From contig OX439133.1 in assembly GCA_949318235.1 (NCBI GenBank), positions 9,700,347 through 9,764,346 on the forward strand: a DNA stretch of 64,000 bases, written 5' to 3'. This document shows, one piece after another, positions 44,081 through 56,024 of the stretch (positions are counted from its first letter, which is position 1; every line of letters starts with the position of its first letter). A model generated the notes under the pieces. It ran no database searches and was not told where the DNA came from. It saw only the letters and a list, made by a program, of their open reading frames with translations. The stretch comes from Ecdyonurus torrentis (lineage: Eukaryota; Arthropoda; Insecta; Ephemeroptera; Heptageniidae). The translations under genes were made by a program, and so were the position numbers.

Positions 44081-44699
44081 CTCGTTCTATAAACTACACA
44101 CAAATATTGAGCCAGCTTCGAAAATGTTCTTTGTTAAAACAGCTGGTTAAGCCGTCGTTATCTGTTTACTACGTTTATACATATAAGCTTGTTCTGTAAA
44201 GTAAAGTGAATCTCAACAACAGTGATTGGCTGACCAACAAAATACGACACATTTATTGGTTGATCTTGTTTTTTGAGCTAACAAAATTGACAAAAATTGA
44301 GTCACATGAAGAGCATGGAACTTTTTTGTGTAGAGTTTCTTTCATTCTTATCAAGTTCAAAGTTCTAAACGAAGAAATAACAATGATCGACCATATGTAT
44401 AAACGTAGTAAACAGGTAACGAAGTCATAATCAGCTGTTATAACAAAGGAACATATCGACACAAAAGTTGCGCCGGAAGTCTGACTTTGCAGAACGAGCT
44501 ATAGTCGATCAGTGTTTTTTCTTCTTTTAGAACTTTGAACTTGATAAGAATGAACGAAAATTCATAAAAAAAAAGTTCCATACGAAACATGCGACACTTT
44601 TATCGGCTCAAAAAAACAAGATCAACCAATGAATGTGTCTTATTTTGTTGGTCAGCCAATCGCTGTTAATGTAATTCACTATACTTTACAGAACGAGCT
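44081..44699 (+). mobile_element. AGCTCGTTCT-family element interrupted by another copy
   Basis: The left part 44,081-44,185 (CTCGTTCTATAAACTACACA...TTTATACATATA) and the right part 44,501-44,699 (ATAGTCGATCAGTGTTTTTT...TTACAGAACGAGCT) are together collinear with the intact copy at 50,499-50,820. Between them sits a complete copy in the opposite orientation. Confidence 0.75.
44186..44500 (-). mobile_element. AGCTCGTTCT-family element nested in the outer copy
   Basis: Complete 315-bp reverse copy from AGCTTGTTCTGTAAAGTAAA to GCAGAACGAGCT. ATA stands directly on both sides (44,183-44,185 and 44,501-44,503), which fits a TA or ATA target duplication. Short open frames on both strands here are products of the repeat. 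Confidence 0.75.
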
Positions 44700-44837
44700 T
44701 TAGTGGAAATGAAATATTTTAGAATAAAAAAAAGACACAGAAAAATACTATGATAAAGATATTTATATATTATGCTCGTTCTAAAATAATATATATATTT
44801 TCTGATTAAACTCTAATTGTCATATAAATTGACCTCT

Positions 44838-45112
44838 CTATAGGATGGTTGCATTCATATAAGAGTCAACGCCATATGGGAGCACTAAATAACATGAGCC
44901 AATATTGGAACACAACACATTTTGTCATTAAAAATACTTAGTCATATTTTTGATAGCATTGATGCTGTTCACAGGTTGAATTAGGTTTTTGAGAACAATA
45001 ATAACATAAAAACTTATTTTCAAATAAAATGGCCAAAAATGACGTTTATCCTATTGCTCCAGTATGGCGTCAAAGAGCATTCATTTTAACATCATGCGCA
45101 TACACCCTATAT
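44838..45112 (+). mobile_element. Seven-copy MITE family, copy 3 (forward)
   Basis: Left CTATAGGATGGTTGCATTCA, right CCAGTATGGCGTCAAAGAGC then ATCATGCGCATACACCCTAT. The interior block GCATTGATGCTGTT is shared. It is about 40 bp shorter than copy 1. Confidence 0.75.
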
Positions 45113-45792
45113 ATTTCCGCCCTGCAATATAGGCAACTTTTCTTACACGTAAATCTGACAACAACGTAATACGTTATTAATAACAATTTTTGCTTCGAGC
45201 TACGATTGATATTTTTTTTTCTAGCTGATCAATTTTAAAAGTGCTGTGATAACGTAAAATAAAAAAAAATCACATAAAAAAAAAAAAAAAAAAAAAAACT
45301 TGTGTTAACAAAAGACGCTTATATAGCGAAGCAGACCAAAAAGCATTATGTTAAAACAAACCAAGCAGAAACATAGAGAATGAATGTCAAGTTCAGTTCT
45401 AGTCGTAAGATTATCGAGACAACATCGGAAGTAAAAACCTATTGTTGCGTAAGAGATCAATGATCAAGGTTAGTAGGTCACTTTTACATAAATATTGTCA
45501 AATAGTGCATTTCACAAGAACAAAATATTATTTATGCTTATTCATTTTTTTCTTCTACTATTTAATTAATTAGAAAATAATATAGATTCATCGGTTCTAC
45601 TATAGTATAAAAAGCAACAATATAAGGTAAGATTTTATTTTATGGAATAATTCAATTCTTTCAAATATGTTGTATTTAAATTACACTGCATAAATTGCTA
45701 AAAATTGCACAGTTTTATTACAATTGTATAATTTATTATATTTTAATTTCTTTATTAATCAAAATACCAGTTAGCAAAAAAAAAAAAAAAAA

Positions 45793-45822
45793 TGATTGAT
45801 TGATTGATTGATTGATTGAAAA
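45793..45822 (+). repeat. (TGAT)n microsatellite
   Basis: About seven tetranucleotide units, directly after an A run. Confidence 0.9.
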
Positions 45823-46679
45823 AAAGACATAAATACTGATATAAGTATTAAATGAACCATAAATTGAGTAAACCAACAGTTCATTTACTTAGGCTAGTTT
45901 TACATAAAATTGGTACATTTCATTAACTTTTAGTTATTTCTTACGACGGTATTTTAAAAATTATTTAATATTTTCATATTTCATATTAGTTATTTTAAAC
46001 TTTCAACATCAGCGGCAGAAAATTTAGGAACAATATAGACATAAAATTTATAAGTTTGGCTTACATAGAATAAAATTTGAATATTTAAAATTAAACGTGA
46101 TTAATGTTACAATGACATATGATGGATTTATTTTATCATTCATAAATTCCGTCTATACATAATAACACAAGCATTGCGTAATTTACCAACGAAATCGGAA
46201 AGTTTTCTCTATATTTTTTTTTTCATGTTTTAAATATAAAAAAGGTTACTAAATTTTATTAGAAATTATTTATTTTGCGATAAGAAAAGAATTTTTTAAA
46301 CTGTCACTCGAATCTTTGGTCACGTGACTTCAATCATGATGTTTCTTTTTTTTTTTTTTTTTTTTTTATGGAGTACAATGGAATTCTTTTTTTTTTTTTT
46401 GGTATATATGATGAAATAATATTTCCATAATGAAATGCAAGGAATAATTTTATTATTATCAAAGCATATGTGTCAATAATTTCAATTTAATTTGTACTTG
46501 ATTTTTAAAGTAAGATTTTGTCCTCAAAAACAAGTAAGGAATAAGTACCAGAACATTTTCTATTGCGTTACATACTGGATAATTAACATTTTTGAGAGCT
46601 AACAAGTAAATAATGTAAAGCAAAAAGTACAGCCTGCAGCCTCTTGGGTAGATGGTGCACACAAATTTTAAGTATAGAA

Positions 46680-46895
46680 GCGCGTTCCCACAAATTTAGG
46701 TTTTCTGCGTAACAAAGGGTCTGAAAGGGTTGGCTTCATTTGGAGGCGGCGTTAATCAGATCGTGAATCAGATCGCATATAGCTGCGTGATGCAAAGTAT
46801 CGCATTTTATTAGTCGCAGTCATCAGTTAACAGCTGTATTTGAGAGGAGTCTGTTTTGTAGCCAGGCAAGACCTGCAATCGAGCCGACTCTCAAA
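46680..46895. other. Locally G+C-richer unique stretch of unknown nature
   Basis: The stretch is less A/T-rich than its surroundings and includes a short direct repeat (CAGATCGTGAA / CAGATCGCATA), CAGCTG and GTAGCCAGGCAAGACCTGC. No long frame, no inverted ends, no resemblance to other elements here. It could be a decayed element or a conserved non-coding segment. Confidence 0.3.
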
Positions 46896-47798
46896 AATTG
46901 TATTAAAAAGCGTAATTATGTAAAAAAAAATATATATAAATATTATAAAAAAAAAAGAAAAAAAAAAGAAAAAAGAAAAAGAAAAAAAAAAAAAAGAAAA
47001 AGAAAAAGAAAGAAAAAGGAGACGGACCTGGGAAATGTTAATATAATATATATTATTTATGTAGGTTTGTGCATATGACCATGCATATAGCTTCATGCAT
47101 ACATTAAAACTAGCAAATATTGTTGAACTTACGTAATGGATGTCCGTTACTGAATTTGGCATGCGTGGGGGCCTAATTCGTTAAAAAAAAAAAAAAAAAG
47201 TTAACACGTAATGCCGCTTGCGAACGTAAGGCAAGTCTTTTCTGTGAGAACTCGCTTCCTTTCTTAACTTAACTACCTTGTACTTTTAATATTTGTTTTT
47301 GAAATAAAACCCTTTCTAAATCTTAAAATTCTCTAGTGCACACTGCAGCAGGGAAATACGATGACGATACAGTAATCTGGTAATCGTACCCTCTGTGCGT
47401 GATACATTATAGTGTACTAAACTTTTACGAACCCGCAGATTTTATTTAATTGCTTTTACTTTTTTTTTTTTTTTTTGAACTCTGGCGTGAGAGAAGTGAT
47501 GTGTACTAAAAAGGTATTGCAGTTGTTACATGTCCTCTTTAGAGTTTTATAATTATGTTGTTATTATATAGACGAGAAATATGCAACTATTATATGGTCC
47601 AAACTTGTTTGTATATAAGGTGATTCATCATATTCATAATTATTTCCTGCTCTAGTATTTAGTTCGCGATATTTTATTGGTAGAGGTAACATTGGATTAC
47701 AGGTGACTATCTTATAGAGTATAAAGTGAGAAAACATTTTATGATTTTATATAATAAAGTAAAAGGTCAATGCATCTGTAATGTATGTAAACTGTACA

Positions 47799-47917
47799 AA
47801 TCAGGGGCGTATCCAGGATTTTGCGACGGGAGGGGTCAAGTCTATATTGAGCATAGGAAAAGGGTGGAAACCAACCCCTTTTCCTAAGCTTTTTCAGACC
47901 TACAAACGCCCCTGATT
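47799..47917. mobile_element. hAT-like MITE, about 115 bp
   Basis: Ends CAGGGGCGTATCCAGGATTT and ACAAACGCCCCTG are inverted. CAGGGGCGTA.CCAGGATTTT is an end sequence I associate with non-autonomous hAT-type elements. The 8-bp flanks GTACAAAT and ATTCAAAT agree at 6 of 8, consistent with an aged 8-bp target duplication. An inner hairpin (GGAAAAGGG...CCCCTTTTCC) fills the middle. Confidence 0.65.
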
Positions 47918-49629
47918 CAAATTGAACTAAAAACGTGTGTATACTCTATGCATTTTTTTATTGTGCTCTCTGAGAACAGTTTGAAATTGTATGATAATAC
48001 AATAGAGCACGAATCGCAAAATCTCACTTAAAGACAATGTTAACTTTGCCCATAGTTAAAAAAAAAAGTATTTTAAATTATAAAAAAAAGATGTATATAT
48101 ATATATATTTTAATACAAGAATAGCATAACTTGCGGAAATTTAAGATAAACTCTTCTAAGAAAAGGGCCACTCCAGTCTTCAAAAACAAAAATAATAATA
48201 AAAATAAAACATTTTGGTTAGTTTGACATTGGAAATGACCAAAAGTGAATTTATCATGTTTTTTTTTGTAAGTTGTACCACGCTCTAGTTTTACAATAAT
48301 ATTCTTTATTACCTGGTCTTACATTTTGAGCGTCCCGGAATCCAAAATTTTGATTTTTTTTTAATTTGAGGACACTCAAAATATAAGACTATATAGCGCG
48401 GTAGAACTCAAGAAGTTATGATAAAGTTGCTCTTGATAATTTTGCCTAAAACCAATAACAAACTCACGAAACTTTTTAAAAACACATTTTTTTATGTATA
48501 GATTAGATCGGCCCTTCAGAAAAAAAAAAAAAAAAAAAAAAAAGTGGAAGGAATGTCCCCGTTATATATGAATCACATTATTACGTAGGTGTTGGCGGAG
48601 AATCACATACATATACACAAACAATCTACTTTCCCCCCCATACCATATAACTTGAAAAGTCGCGGTTTGTTAATACATATATATCCGCATGAGGTCAATG
48701 TCAAAAGGAAAGAAAGATAGAAAGGTATACTTTTGTTGATCAGCTGACATACACCAAACTACTCGCAACATGAGAAAGGAATTGTGTGTTTACTGAGTTG
48801 AAAACGACAGTCGAGTTAGAGTCAAGTCTCTCTCTCTCAACTGAAGAAGTGTTTTCTTTAACAACTTTCTCAATATTATGACTAAAAAAATTATTATTTT
48901 ATATACTATAATTAATATAACTTTGAAAATAGATTTTTTTGAATAAATTATACACAGAGATAAAAAAAGGAATAGTATATCGGGCGATACTTCATTCAAA
49001 TCACTTTAATATTTTTATTACAGTCTTAATTATATCTTGCGATTTATTAAATTGATTCTCCCTCGTAATTTGAAATTTTTAATAATAAATTCTGAATATA
49101 TGAATTAAATCTAATTTTAGATTGTTTTATTTATAAATATTTTCAAATTTAATAAGATGTAAATAATTTTAAATTATTTACTTTTAATATTTAAAAATAT
49201 TAAATAGAAGCATTATAATTTTTAAATCTTATTTATAATTAATAATTTTATTTTAATTAACGTAAAATTACATATAATTAAAAAATATATATTTATAAAT
49301 TTATACTGACACGAAGAGATAGAATTGAAATTCATTAAGTACAAATTATAGATTTCATTGTATATCCTAGTTGGTCCTAGGAAATATAACACCGCTTTCG
49401 GATTGTTTCAATATTAATTCCAGTTGATGACTAATACGAAATTAATAATTATATACAGTATATAGAGGAAAAATTAATAGGATACACTACAAAAACATTG
49501 TTAAGATAAATGTTTCCAATTCCTATAATTTATTATATCTATGATTTGAAATCCATAATCTACGTAGAAACTGTTATATTAACATTTACTTTTTATTTGG
49601 TACCTGTTGCAATACCATGATTGCGATAT

Positions 49630-49876
49630 TGAAAGTTTATATCGATCTTGTTGCGAAAAAAAGGTCTATCTCGTATTTTGTCAGGGGAAGCAAAAGGCAT
49701 ATCTCGTTTTTTGTCAGTGGAAGCAAAAGGTCTATCTCGTTCCCGAACGTTATGGAGATGGCGCTCGAGATAGACCTTTTGCTTCCACTGACAAAAAACG
49801 AGATAGGACTTTTGCTTCCCCTGACAAAATACGAGATAGAGCTTTATTTCGCAACAAGATCGATATGAAGTTTTCT
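49630..49876. mobile_element. Foldback element with 33-bp tandem repeats in its arms
   Basis: Outer arms TATCGATCTTGTTGCG and CGCAACAAGATCGATA are perfect complements. Each arm contains copies of a 33-bp unit (GGTCTATCTCGT..TTTGTC then AG.GGAAGCAAAA): two full units and a partial one at the left, and their complements at the right. The loop is about 30 bp (CCCGAACGTTATGGAGATGG). The frames across it are repeats of an 11-residue unit and are not genes. Confidence 0.75.
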
Positions 49877-50498
49877 TTGTAATAGAATAGAGTACATTAC
49901 ACTTTTATATGAGGGTACCTTATACTGTTCAACATCCCCAAAACAAGTTTTATTTCCTCCTCCCCCCCCCCAAGCTTTTTATTTATTTATTATTATTTAT
50001 TTTTTAGAATTAAAAAAGCTATACTATTATAGTTAATTTGTACAAAAATAATACAAATAGAGAGAATGCATTCATCCGTTAAATTAAAATTATAATTACT
50101 GGCGACATTGCATTTTAAATATTATTATAATTTAATTTTCAACAAAGCTCTATGAGAACTTAAGTTCTTTTAATTTTCCTTTCAAATATTAATTGAAGTA
50201 TAATAATGAGGAAAAATAAAGGTGTAAGGTTTTTCCAACCTATCATTTTATTTATAAATGCCTGTAATAATAATACATTACTGGCATAACTCAGTAATTA
50301 AATAGTATTTAAAGTGACGGGGTACAAAAAATGAAATGAAAGAGATGAAATATTTAAACAGAATAATAATAATTGTACGTTTTAAATTGAGATTTTGATA
50401 TAGGAATAAATTAGAAATTAGTATAATGGGGATAGAGCGTAAAAAACGAACAGGGGATAAAAGTGACAACTAAAGGATTTTAAAAAAAAGTATACTGT

Positions 50499-50666
50499 AG
50501 CTCGTTCTATAAACTACACACAAATATTGAGCCAGCTTCGAAAATGTTCCTTTGTTAAAAACAGCTGATTATAACGTCATTACCTGGTTGCTATGTTTAT
50601 ACATATGGTCGATCATTGTTTTTTCATCGTTTAGAACTTTGAACTTGATAAGAATGAAAGAAACTC

Positions 50667-50698
<32 letters not shown>

Positions 50699-50820
50699 AG
50701 TTTCAATATGCGACTCACTTTTATCGGCTCAAAATAAAAAGATCAACCAATGAATGTGTCTTATTTTGTTGGTCAGCCAATTACTGTTATTGAGATTCAC
50801 TTGACTTTACAGAACGAGGT
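50499..50820 (+). mobile_element. AGCTCGTTCT-family element, intact forward copy
   Basis: AGCTCGTTCTATAAACTACA at the left and CTTTACAGAACGAGGT at the right. It contains AGCCAGCTTCGAAAATGTTC, TAACGTCATTACC, an expanded A run (50,667-50,695) and GATCAACCAATGAATGTGTC. Used here as the reference copy for the family. Confidence 0.75.
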
Positions 50821-51201
50821 TAATTATGCTTCTATTATGGGTTTGCTTGGCTTCAATCACCGATAAGTTCCATATATTCTAAAATAATTTAAAGAAAATA
50901 AGCAAATTATTTATTTATTCATATTACTGTCATTCTTATTGCTAAGCTACTATTTTTTTTTTTAATTCATTTAAAATATTTACAATGCTCATAAAATTTA
51001 TGAGAAAATAATTATAAAAAAACACCAAGGTTAGGTTATTTGTAATAATGCATTGTAAACATTTTAACAACTTATCTCACAACATTTTGCAGTGTTATAT
51101 AAATCCTAAATAATATTTTTATAAATCTACAATTTATGAGTTAATTTTTAATTTTAATAATTATAATGGAAATATATGGAAAATATAAAAATAATATATT
51201 A

Positions 51202-51520
51202 TATAGGGTGCGTACGCATAACGTCATAATAAATTATTTCCGGTGCTCTTCTTGAGCAATGAATACCATTGCTCAGCTTAGGACAAATGTAGTTTTTGTC
51301 TATTTTCTTTGGAGAATTAGCTATTGTTTGGTCATTAGTTATTATTATTTTTCTTGCTTAATTGAGGTACTAATTCAACCTGTTAACAGCATCAATTCTA
51401 TCAACAAAAAATTGCAAAGTATTTTTAAACTGGCAAAATGTGCAATTTTCCTATACCGGCCAATGTTATTTAGTACTCACTTATGACGTTGACTTTAACA
51501 TGAATGAAACCACCCTATAC
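51202..51520 (-). mobile_element. Seven-copy MITE family, copy 4 (reverse)
   Basis: Left TATAGGGTGCGTACGCATAA, right GTTGACTTTAACATGAATGA then AACCACCCTATAC. The block AGCAATGAATACCATTGCTC is a small internal palindrome typical of this family. Confidence 0.75.
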
Positions 51521-51681
51521 TACTATATACTACTATACCTTATATTATACTAAAGTTTATTACTATTATATTATTATTCAATACTGACAGAGAAACATAA
51601 GTTTTTATTATAGTCCATTTCAAAATACAGTTATTATAGTTTCTATAATAAATGATTATTCATATTAATAATCGAATGTTC

Positions 51682-51857
51682 ATATAGGGTGGTTACATTC
51701 ATATAAAAACCACCTCCATTTCTATGTGAGCACCAAATAACATGAGCCGGAAAGGGAAATTAACTAATTTTTCCATTTTAAAATTAGTTAGCAATATTTT
51801 TGAGAGCATTAATACTGTTATCATCAAGTTGAATTAAGTTTTCAAAAAAAGCAAAAT

Positions 51858-51891
<34 letters not shown>

Positions 51892-51976
51892 TTTCTCCTA
51901 TGCTGAGCAATTATTCATTGCTCTAGTATGGCTTCGAAGTGCATTCAGTATGACGTCATGTGCATACACCCTATAC
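51682..51976 (+). mobile_element. Seven-copy MITE family, copy 5 (forward)
   Basis: Left ATATAGGGTGGTTACATTCA, right TATGACGTCATGTGCATACA then CCCTATAC. Carries an A run of about 31 in its centre (51,859-51,889). Lies only 160 bp from copy 4, in opposite orientation. Confidence 0.75.
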
Positions 51977-53836
51977 TTATTTACTATATTTAAAACAACA
52001 ATGAATTATATTAATTCTACAAACTATAAAGAAGCACTGAGCAGTTTCAAGTTTAATAATTGTCCATTTCAAAAAAAAGTTGTTAGTTATAGAAACAAAT
52101 GAAATAATGATCAAATATACAAATGAAATCTCTAGTTTGATTCACCAATAGCACAATAGACAGTTAGTAAAGTCCCTATATATTAAGTATTCTGACCGAA
52201 TTATTTCTGTATTGTTGAAAACCTCACTAAAATAAAATGCATTTAAATGGCAATCGTGACCTATCAACAATGAAAAAAATTTCAGAAATTTCTTATGGGG
52301 CTGGAATACTTGGGAAATTTATAGTATACTTTAGACAGGTAGTTTTAATATCAGCTGTTTTAGTATTCTAAGTTATGTTAATTAGAGTGTAGCGTATGAA
52401 CTGAAGGAAGAGTGTATATAACTCTAAACTTGTCTCTATGTTATATGTTGTATATATGTATATAGTGAAACCAGGTCATGCAAAATACAAACGCGTAATA
52501 TTATTATATAGATATACTTTGTATATCGTAACATTGAGAATGTAATTTTTTTTAACAAATTGTGTTATCATGAGTGGTCACACATTACTATTTTAATAAT
52601 TATAATTAATAAGAATATTTATTGACCCAGGCAGTTCATAGTAACAATTATAGGTCTTATCAGCATAACTTATCCCCAACTTTTTTAAAAATTATTTCAT
52701 TATCTTAAATTTTAACCACGTTTCTGTGCGCGGTTCTTAGAATGACTAAAAATATGTTTCTTTTGTCAAAAAAGGTTTTCTTGCTTTTGCGGACCCCCTT
52801 CCCACACTATAGAATGCTCATGATAGCGTTAAAAATCACGTAAATTCAAAAGTGTTTTCTGGTCAAAATTTTGTATTTTTATCTCGATTTTCTTTTTATT
52901 TTATTTTTTATTGAATTATCTGATATGTCCACTGAATTGTATACTGGGACTGAAGAGGTTATAGTAAACATAGAATAGTGACAACATAATATGTAACAAA
53001 TTACTACACAAACTCGATACATTTAAATACATGATTATTATAATAATAAAGTATGTAAAACTGTGTTGTCATTAGTATACTATTCTAAAGTTGTATGGGG
53101 TGGTGAACATCAACACATCAATGTAATTAATTTTTTAGTTTTTATAAAAAAAAAGACCCTAAAGTAGTCTTCTTAGTAGAACAAAATCTTTTTAATACCT
53201 TATTAAGTTTAATAGCTTTATTAAGGCGTTGGGAGTGCATGATAATCCTATATACAAAACCTTGACCATAAATACTCATTTAGCTTATTTAGGGGTTTGA
53301 AATTTTAGCACAGAAGAGATGTTTATGCAATCGTTTTTGTATAAAATTTTCAAAACATTCAAATGTGAGGTATGTTTTATTAAAATAAATAATATAACAA
53401 TAAAAATCATATACACATGCCTATATTTGCGACAAGCATACCGACAATTAGTACAAATATTGTACAATAAATTTAACTGCATGCAATATATATTTAAAAA
53501 CCTATAAATTTTCACACCATTTTTTTTTATTATTATTAAAGGAAACCTTGATTATTATTATTATTAGTATTATTACTTACAATTATTTATTGTTACTTTT
53601 ATTATTGTTGGTGTAAATATTGTATACTATTATGTTTTAAACGGTTGTATACAATCAAATTGAATATTAAAATTAATGAGAACAAGTTTTTAATTGTTCA
53701 AATTTAATGATTATCTTAAAAGCTATGGAATTAAATACTGCAATGATTTGATTAATGTGTTGTATTTTTTTTATATATATTTTGTGCGTGTGCTTAAAAT
53801 GATACTCAATGACAGTACAATTTTAATTGATTTAAA

Positions 53837-53839
<3 letters not shown>

Positions 53840-53899
<60 letters not shown>
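53840..53899 (+). repeat. (GA)n microsatellite, about 58 bp
   Basis: Perfect GA repeat. Unlike the CT tracts upstream, the purine strand is + here. Confidence 0.97.
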
Positions 53900-53902
<3 letters not shown>

Positions 53903-55020
53903 GGGAAAATTACCCAGTATTTTTATTATTACAACAAAAAAGTGAATTAATGATTTAAATAATTATTTTCTACCTATATAATCTAACGTACACAGGTATT
54001 AATTAAAATAAATCATTGATTCAGTTTTGATTATCAAGTACAGTACAGACAGTATAATCAGTACACAATAGTACTACCATAAAATTTAAGGTTATAAGAT
54101 TTTACTCTTAATTTTTACGTTGAAGCAACATTTTAACGTTATTTTGTAATATTTATTTAATTTTTATTTTGCTTGTATAAAAATAATAATATTTATAATT
54201 TATTTTATTTTTTAATATATTTAACTATTTGTTTTTTAAATTATCTTTACATTATTATATACTTAACAATTATTTTTTTGTAACATTTATAAAATCAAAG
54301 TTTTAAATATTTAAGTGTTTCAATGCTGTATCACCTTTGCTATAAGTTCAAAAACCAATAATCTACAAGTTTAATTGTTGACATAAATAATGGATTTCAA
54401 ATGTAATGAGGTAGTGATTTCAGGAATAATCTACAATCAAAAAATCTTTCAGTAAAGCAATATTCTATTTGCGTAATGCTGTATAGGATTTTTCAGTCCA
54501 TTCAAGTTAATTAAATTTATAACGTTCTACTATAATTTTTTTTTTTTTTTTTTTTTTTTCACTTTCTTAATATATAAATAAATGAACTTACGCATGCAAG
54601 GTTTAAACAGGCTTTGTAAATGTACTTTACTAAAACTGGAATTTAGAATAATTAGATGCACATTTCCTCTTTTATTATTATTTTTATTTTTAATTCAACA
54701 TTTATGAGTATTTTAACGTATTGAGTAAAACTTGTTTTTTCATCTTCTTAGATAAACGTTGCACAATTTAAAATATGAAATGTCACCACATCTATGACCA
54801 TGACACATTCAGAAAATGTAGTAACTATGAGTTTATAATCATTTGTCACAATATTACAATACGTTTTTATATTACATGTAGTTATAACTACTGTCTAAAT
54901 CCTTATGAATAGTTCTTTGTTTAATTAATAATTATATAAGGTTATAAAAATTGTGGGGGTTCACCGTGCAAATTAATTTTATATGATTTTTTAAAATTTT
55001 AAGCCAAGACCCAATGTTAA

Positions 55021-55051
<31 letters not shown>

Positions 55052-55195
55052 GGGACTGTCAAACATCTTGAAATTTTTATTATGGCTAGGTGTGACCTTT
55101 AGCTACTTAATGAAAACAAATTTAGACCCAAAACACGTTCTAGTTTTTGAGATATAAGTTATATATCTCAATAAGTATATTGTATATATATACTC

Positions 55196-55365
55196 CCTTA
55201 AGTTAAGAGCAGAGTGGTAGCTTGGAGATTCGAGAGACAAAGGTAACCTTGCCGACCATCTTGACTGCAGAGAGTTTCCACGGTTTCCTCAATCTGCTAT
55301 GGCAAATGCCGGGATATTTGATATGCCATGGGCCATGGTCGACTCGTTTTGGATGAACCCACAAT
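55196..55365 (-). repeat. Locally G+C-richer segment, possible old retroelement tail
   Basis: A block of clearly less A/T-rich sequence directly left of MITE copy 6. The minus strand reads VDHGPWHIKYPGICHSRL then SAVKMVGKVTFVSRISKL in one frame. It looks like a fragment of a repeat, but I recognise no domain and there is no second copy here to confirm it. Confidence 0.25.
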
Positions 55366-55375
55366 AATAGGGTAT

Positions 55376-55792
55376 ATGCATTCATGTTAAAGTCAACGCC
55401 ATGCTGGCTCACTCAATTATGGGCTGGTATAGGAAAACGACTCATTTAGTAAGGCTAAAAAGATGTAGCAATATTTTGGCAAGCATTCATGCTGTTGATG
55501 TTATACTAACAAAAAATGTAACTGACTGTACTGTTACACAGTTGGGTTAAATTGAGAGGTTGTACGCCTGATTTCGCCCAAATAAAAAAGCCGTTAATTA
55601 TTAATTATTATTATTATAGGTTAAATTAAAAGTATTTTAAGTATGTGAGAAATTAGTAACAAAATTTCACCTATTTTCCTTAGAAAATAGCCAAAAATTT
55701 AGTTAGTCCTGTGCTAAGCAATGTTGTTCCTCGCTCCAGTTTTGAGTCGAAGTGCATTAAGTTTATGATGCCATGCGGATACATCCTATAAA
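55376..55792 (+). mobile_element. Seven-copy MITE family, copy 6 (forward, with internal extra segment)
   Basis: Left AATAGGGTATATGCATTCAT then GTTAAAGTCAACGCCATG, right TTTATGATGCCATGCGGATA then CATCCTATA. About 110 bp between roughly 55,505 and 55,615 have no counterpart in the other copies, so the element is about 417 bp instead of about 300. Confidence 0.7.
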
Positions 55793-55988
55793 TACAAGAG
55801 TATCGGAAAATTCGGGGTGTATAAATGCATTTGGGAAAATGGCAGTACTTCTCTGAGGTTTAGTCAAAGCAAAAAGTAATAAGTAATAACTAATAAGTTA
55901 TATACATACATTGGTAACAGATAAAATATAATAATTTATTTTTATTAAGTGGCCAAAAATGATACATATCCACTTACATGGTCCTCTG

Positions 55989-56024
<36 letters not shown>

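Noticed and set aside
46827..47162. 111-codon minus-strand frame
   Set aside because: The middle is a Phe/Ser-rich translation of an A/G-run region (46,920-47,020). The flanks show no protein pattern.
49607..49882. Two overlapping + strand frames of 83-91 codons
   Set aside because: They read through the foldback at 49.63-49.88 kb. The apparent 11-residue repeats are the 33-bp tandem units, and the second half is the mirror of the first.
53285..53515. Overlapping frames on both strands near 53.3-53.5 kb
   Set aside because: A/T-rich chance frames, no domain, no element and no splice context.
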